7,836 nucleotides of DNA from Rhodobacterales bacterium UBA5972 (GTDB lineage: Bacteria > Pseudomonadota > Alphaproteobacteria > Rhodobacterales > Rhodobacteraceae), in assembly GCA_002430125.1 (NCBI GenBank), contig DJBQ01000194.1:21273-29108 (forward strand). The letters are read 5' to 3'. The stretch's first letter is position 1, and every line of letters starts with the position of its first letter. Position numbers and translations under genes: made by a program. The notes under the pieces are model-generated. The model saw only the letters and a program-made list of their open reading frames with translations, made no database searches and was not told the origin of the DNA. This document shows, piece after piece, positions 7,164-7,836 of the stretch.

Positions 7164-7835
7164 TCAGTATTTTGACAGCATGTATTCCAAACCGCCAGCT
7201 TGTTCAATCTCGGGGCGCATACCCATCAAAGGCGCAACCCGACGGATGATTTCAGCGGCAACCGGAACACTTGTCCAGCCAGCCGTGCGGCGCGGCTCCA
7301 ACCCGGATGTGTCAACCGGTTCGTCCATTGTGACGACCAAAACGTATTTTGGATCATGCGCCGGAAAAACCGCTGCGAAGCTGGCAATAACCTTATCTTT
7401 ATAATAGCCGCCAGTTGGATTTGGTTTGTCTGCCGTTCCAGTCTTGCCGCCAACGTGATAACCTTTCACCTCGCCCATACTGGCAGTGCCGCGCAACACA
7501 ACCTGACGCAACATAATCCTTAACGCCTTAGAAGTTTCTTCGGAAACAACCCGTTCGCCTTTGGTCACGTCCTCGGATTTCAGGATTGTCGGTCGAATGC
7601 GGGTGCCGCCATTAAGGATCGACGAATATGCGGCTGCCAGATGCAACGGGCTTGCGGCAATCCCGTGCCCATAAGAAACGGTCATAGTTGAAAGCTCAGA
7701 CCAGTGTTTCGGCAACAGCGGGCGCGATTGCCGCGCCTCGACCAGTTCGATCGGCACCGGTGAAAACATCCCGATACTGTCCAAAAACGCCTGCTGACGC
7801 CCGCCGCCGAATTCCATCGCCAGCCGGGCCGAGCC
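7164..7835 (-). CDS. ftsI: FtsI (penicillin-binding protein 3), septal peptidoglycan transpeptidase, C-terminal part
   Basis: The 3' end of a gene that enters from the right edge; 223 codons plus the stop are visible. FtsI is a class B penicillin-binding protein, anchored in the inner membrane with its transpeptidase domain in the periplasm, that cross-links septal peptidoglycan and works with FtsW. The visible part is the C-terminal half of the transpeptidase domain. It contains MTVSYGHGIAASPLHLAAAYSSILNGG, a well conserved class B PBP segment, and the KTGTA active-site triad motif encoded at 7445-7431, followed by FAAVFPAHDPKYVLVVTMDEP. The catalytic SxxK motif and the N-terminal membrane anchor lie outside the window, and I did not see an SxN motif in the visible part. 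The reading frame is open up to the edge (residues GSARLA precede the first visible Met), so that Met is internal. It ends in TGA at 7164, about 23 nt before murE. Confidence 0.95.
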   Translation of the reverse strand, partial: GSARLAMEFGGGRQQAFLDSIGMFSPVPIELVEARQSRPLLPKHWSELSTMTVSYGHGIAASPLHLAAAYSSILNGGTRIRPTILKSEDVTKGERVVSEETSKALRIMLRQVVLRGTASMGEVKGYHVGGKTGTADKPNPTGGYYKDKVIASFAAVFPAHDPKYVLVVTMDEPVDTSGLEPRRTAGWTSVPVAAEIIRRVAPLMGMRPEIEQAGGLEYMLSKY

Positions 7836-7836
7836 G

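Overview
This window is a stretch of the division and cell wall (dcw) cluster, with every gene on the minus strand, so transcription runs from the right end of the window to the left. The organism is most likely an alphaproteobacterium of the order Rhodobacterales (Rhodobacteraceae / roseobacter type). The gene order ftsI-murE-murF-mraY-murD-ftsW, the N-terminal sequences of FtsW, MraY and MurD, and the moderately high GC with GTG and TTG starts all point that way. This assignment rests on recognition of the sequences, not on a database search.

Layout in the direction of transcription: ftsI (3' part only, cut by the right edge), murE, murF, mraY, a small ACT-domain gene, a ChaC-like gamma-glutamylcyclotransferase gene, murD, and the first 97 codons of ftsW, cut by the left edge. 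Spacing is tight. ftsI-murE is about 20 nt, murE/murF overlap by 4 nt (GTGA), murF-mraY is 15 nt, mraY/ACT overlap by 4 nt (ATGA), ACT-ChaC is 28 nt, ChaC-murD is 73 nt and murD-ftsW is 173 nt. This looks like one transcription unit. I see no convincing internal terminator and no RNA gene, mobile element or CRISPR array.

The core genes build peptidoglycan. MurD adds D-glutamate, MurE adds meso-diaminopimelate (its DNPR motif is present) and MurF adds D-Ala-D-Ala to the UDP-MurNAc peptide. MraY transfers the finished pentapeptide to undecaprenyl phosphate to make lipid I. FtsW and FtsI polymerise and cross-link septal wall. All catalytic motifs I could check are intact.

The one departure from the textbook cluster is the ACT-domain / ChaC-like pair sitting between mraY and murD. 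The first of the two is joined to mraY by a stop/start overlap. The longest gene-free stretch, between murD and ftsW, holds short direct and inverted repeats. I found no clear evidence of a wholly new system.
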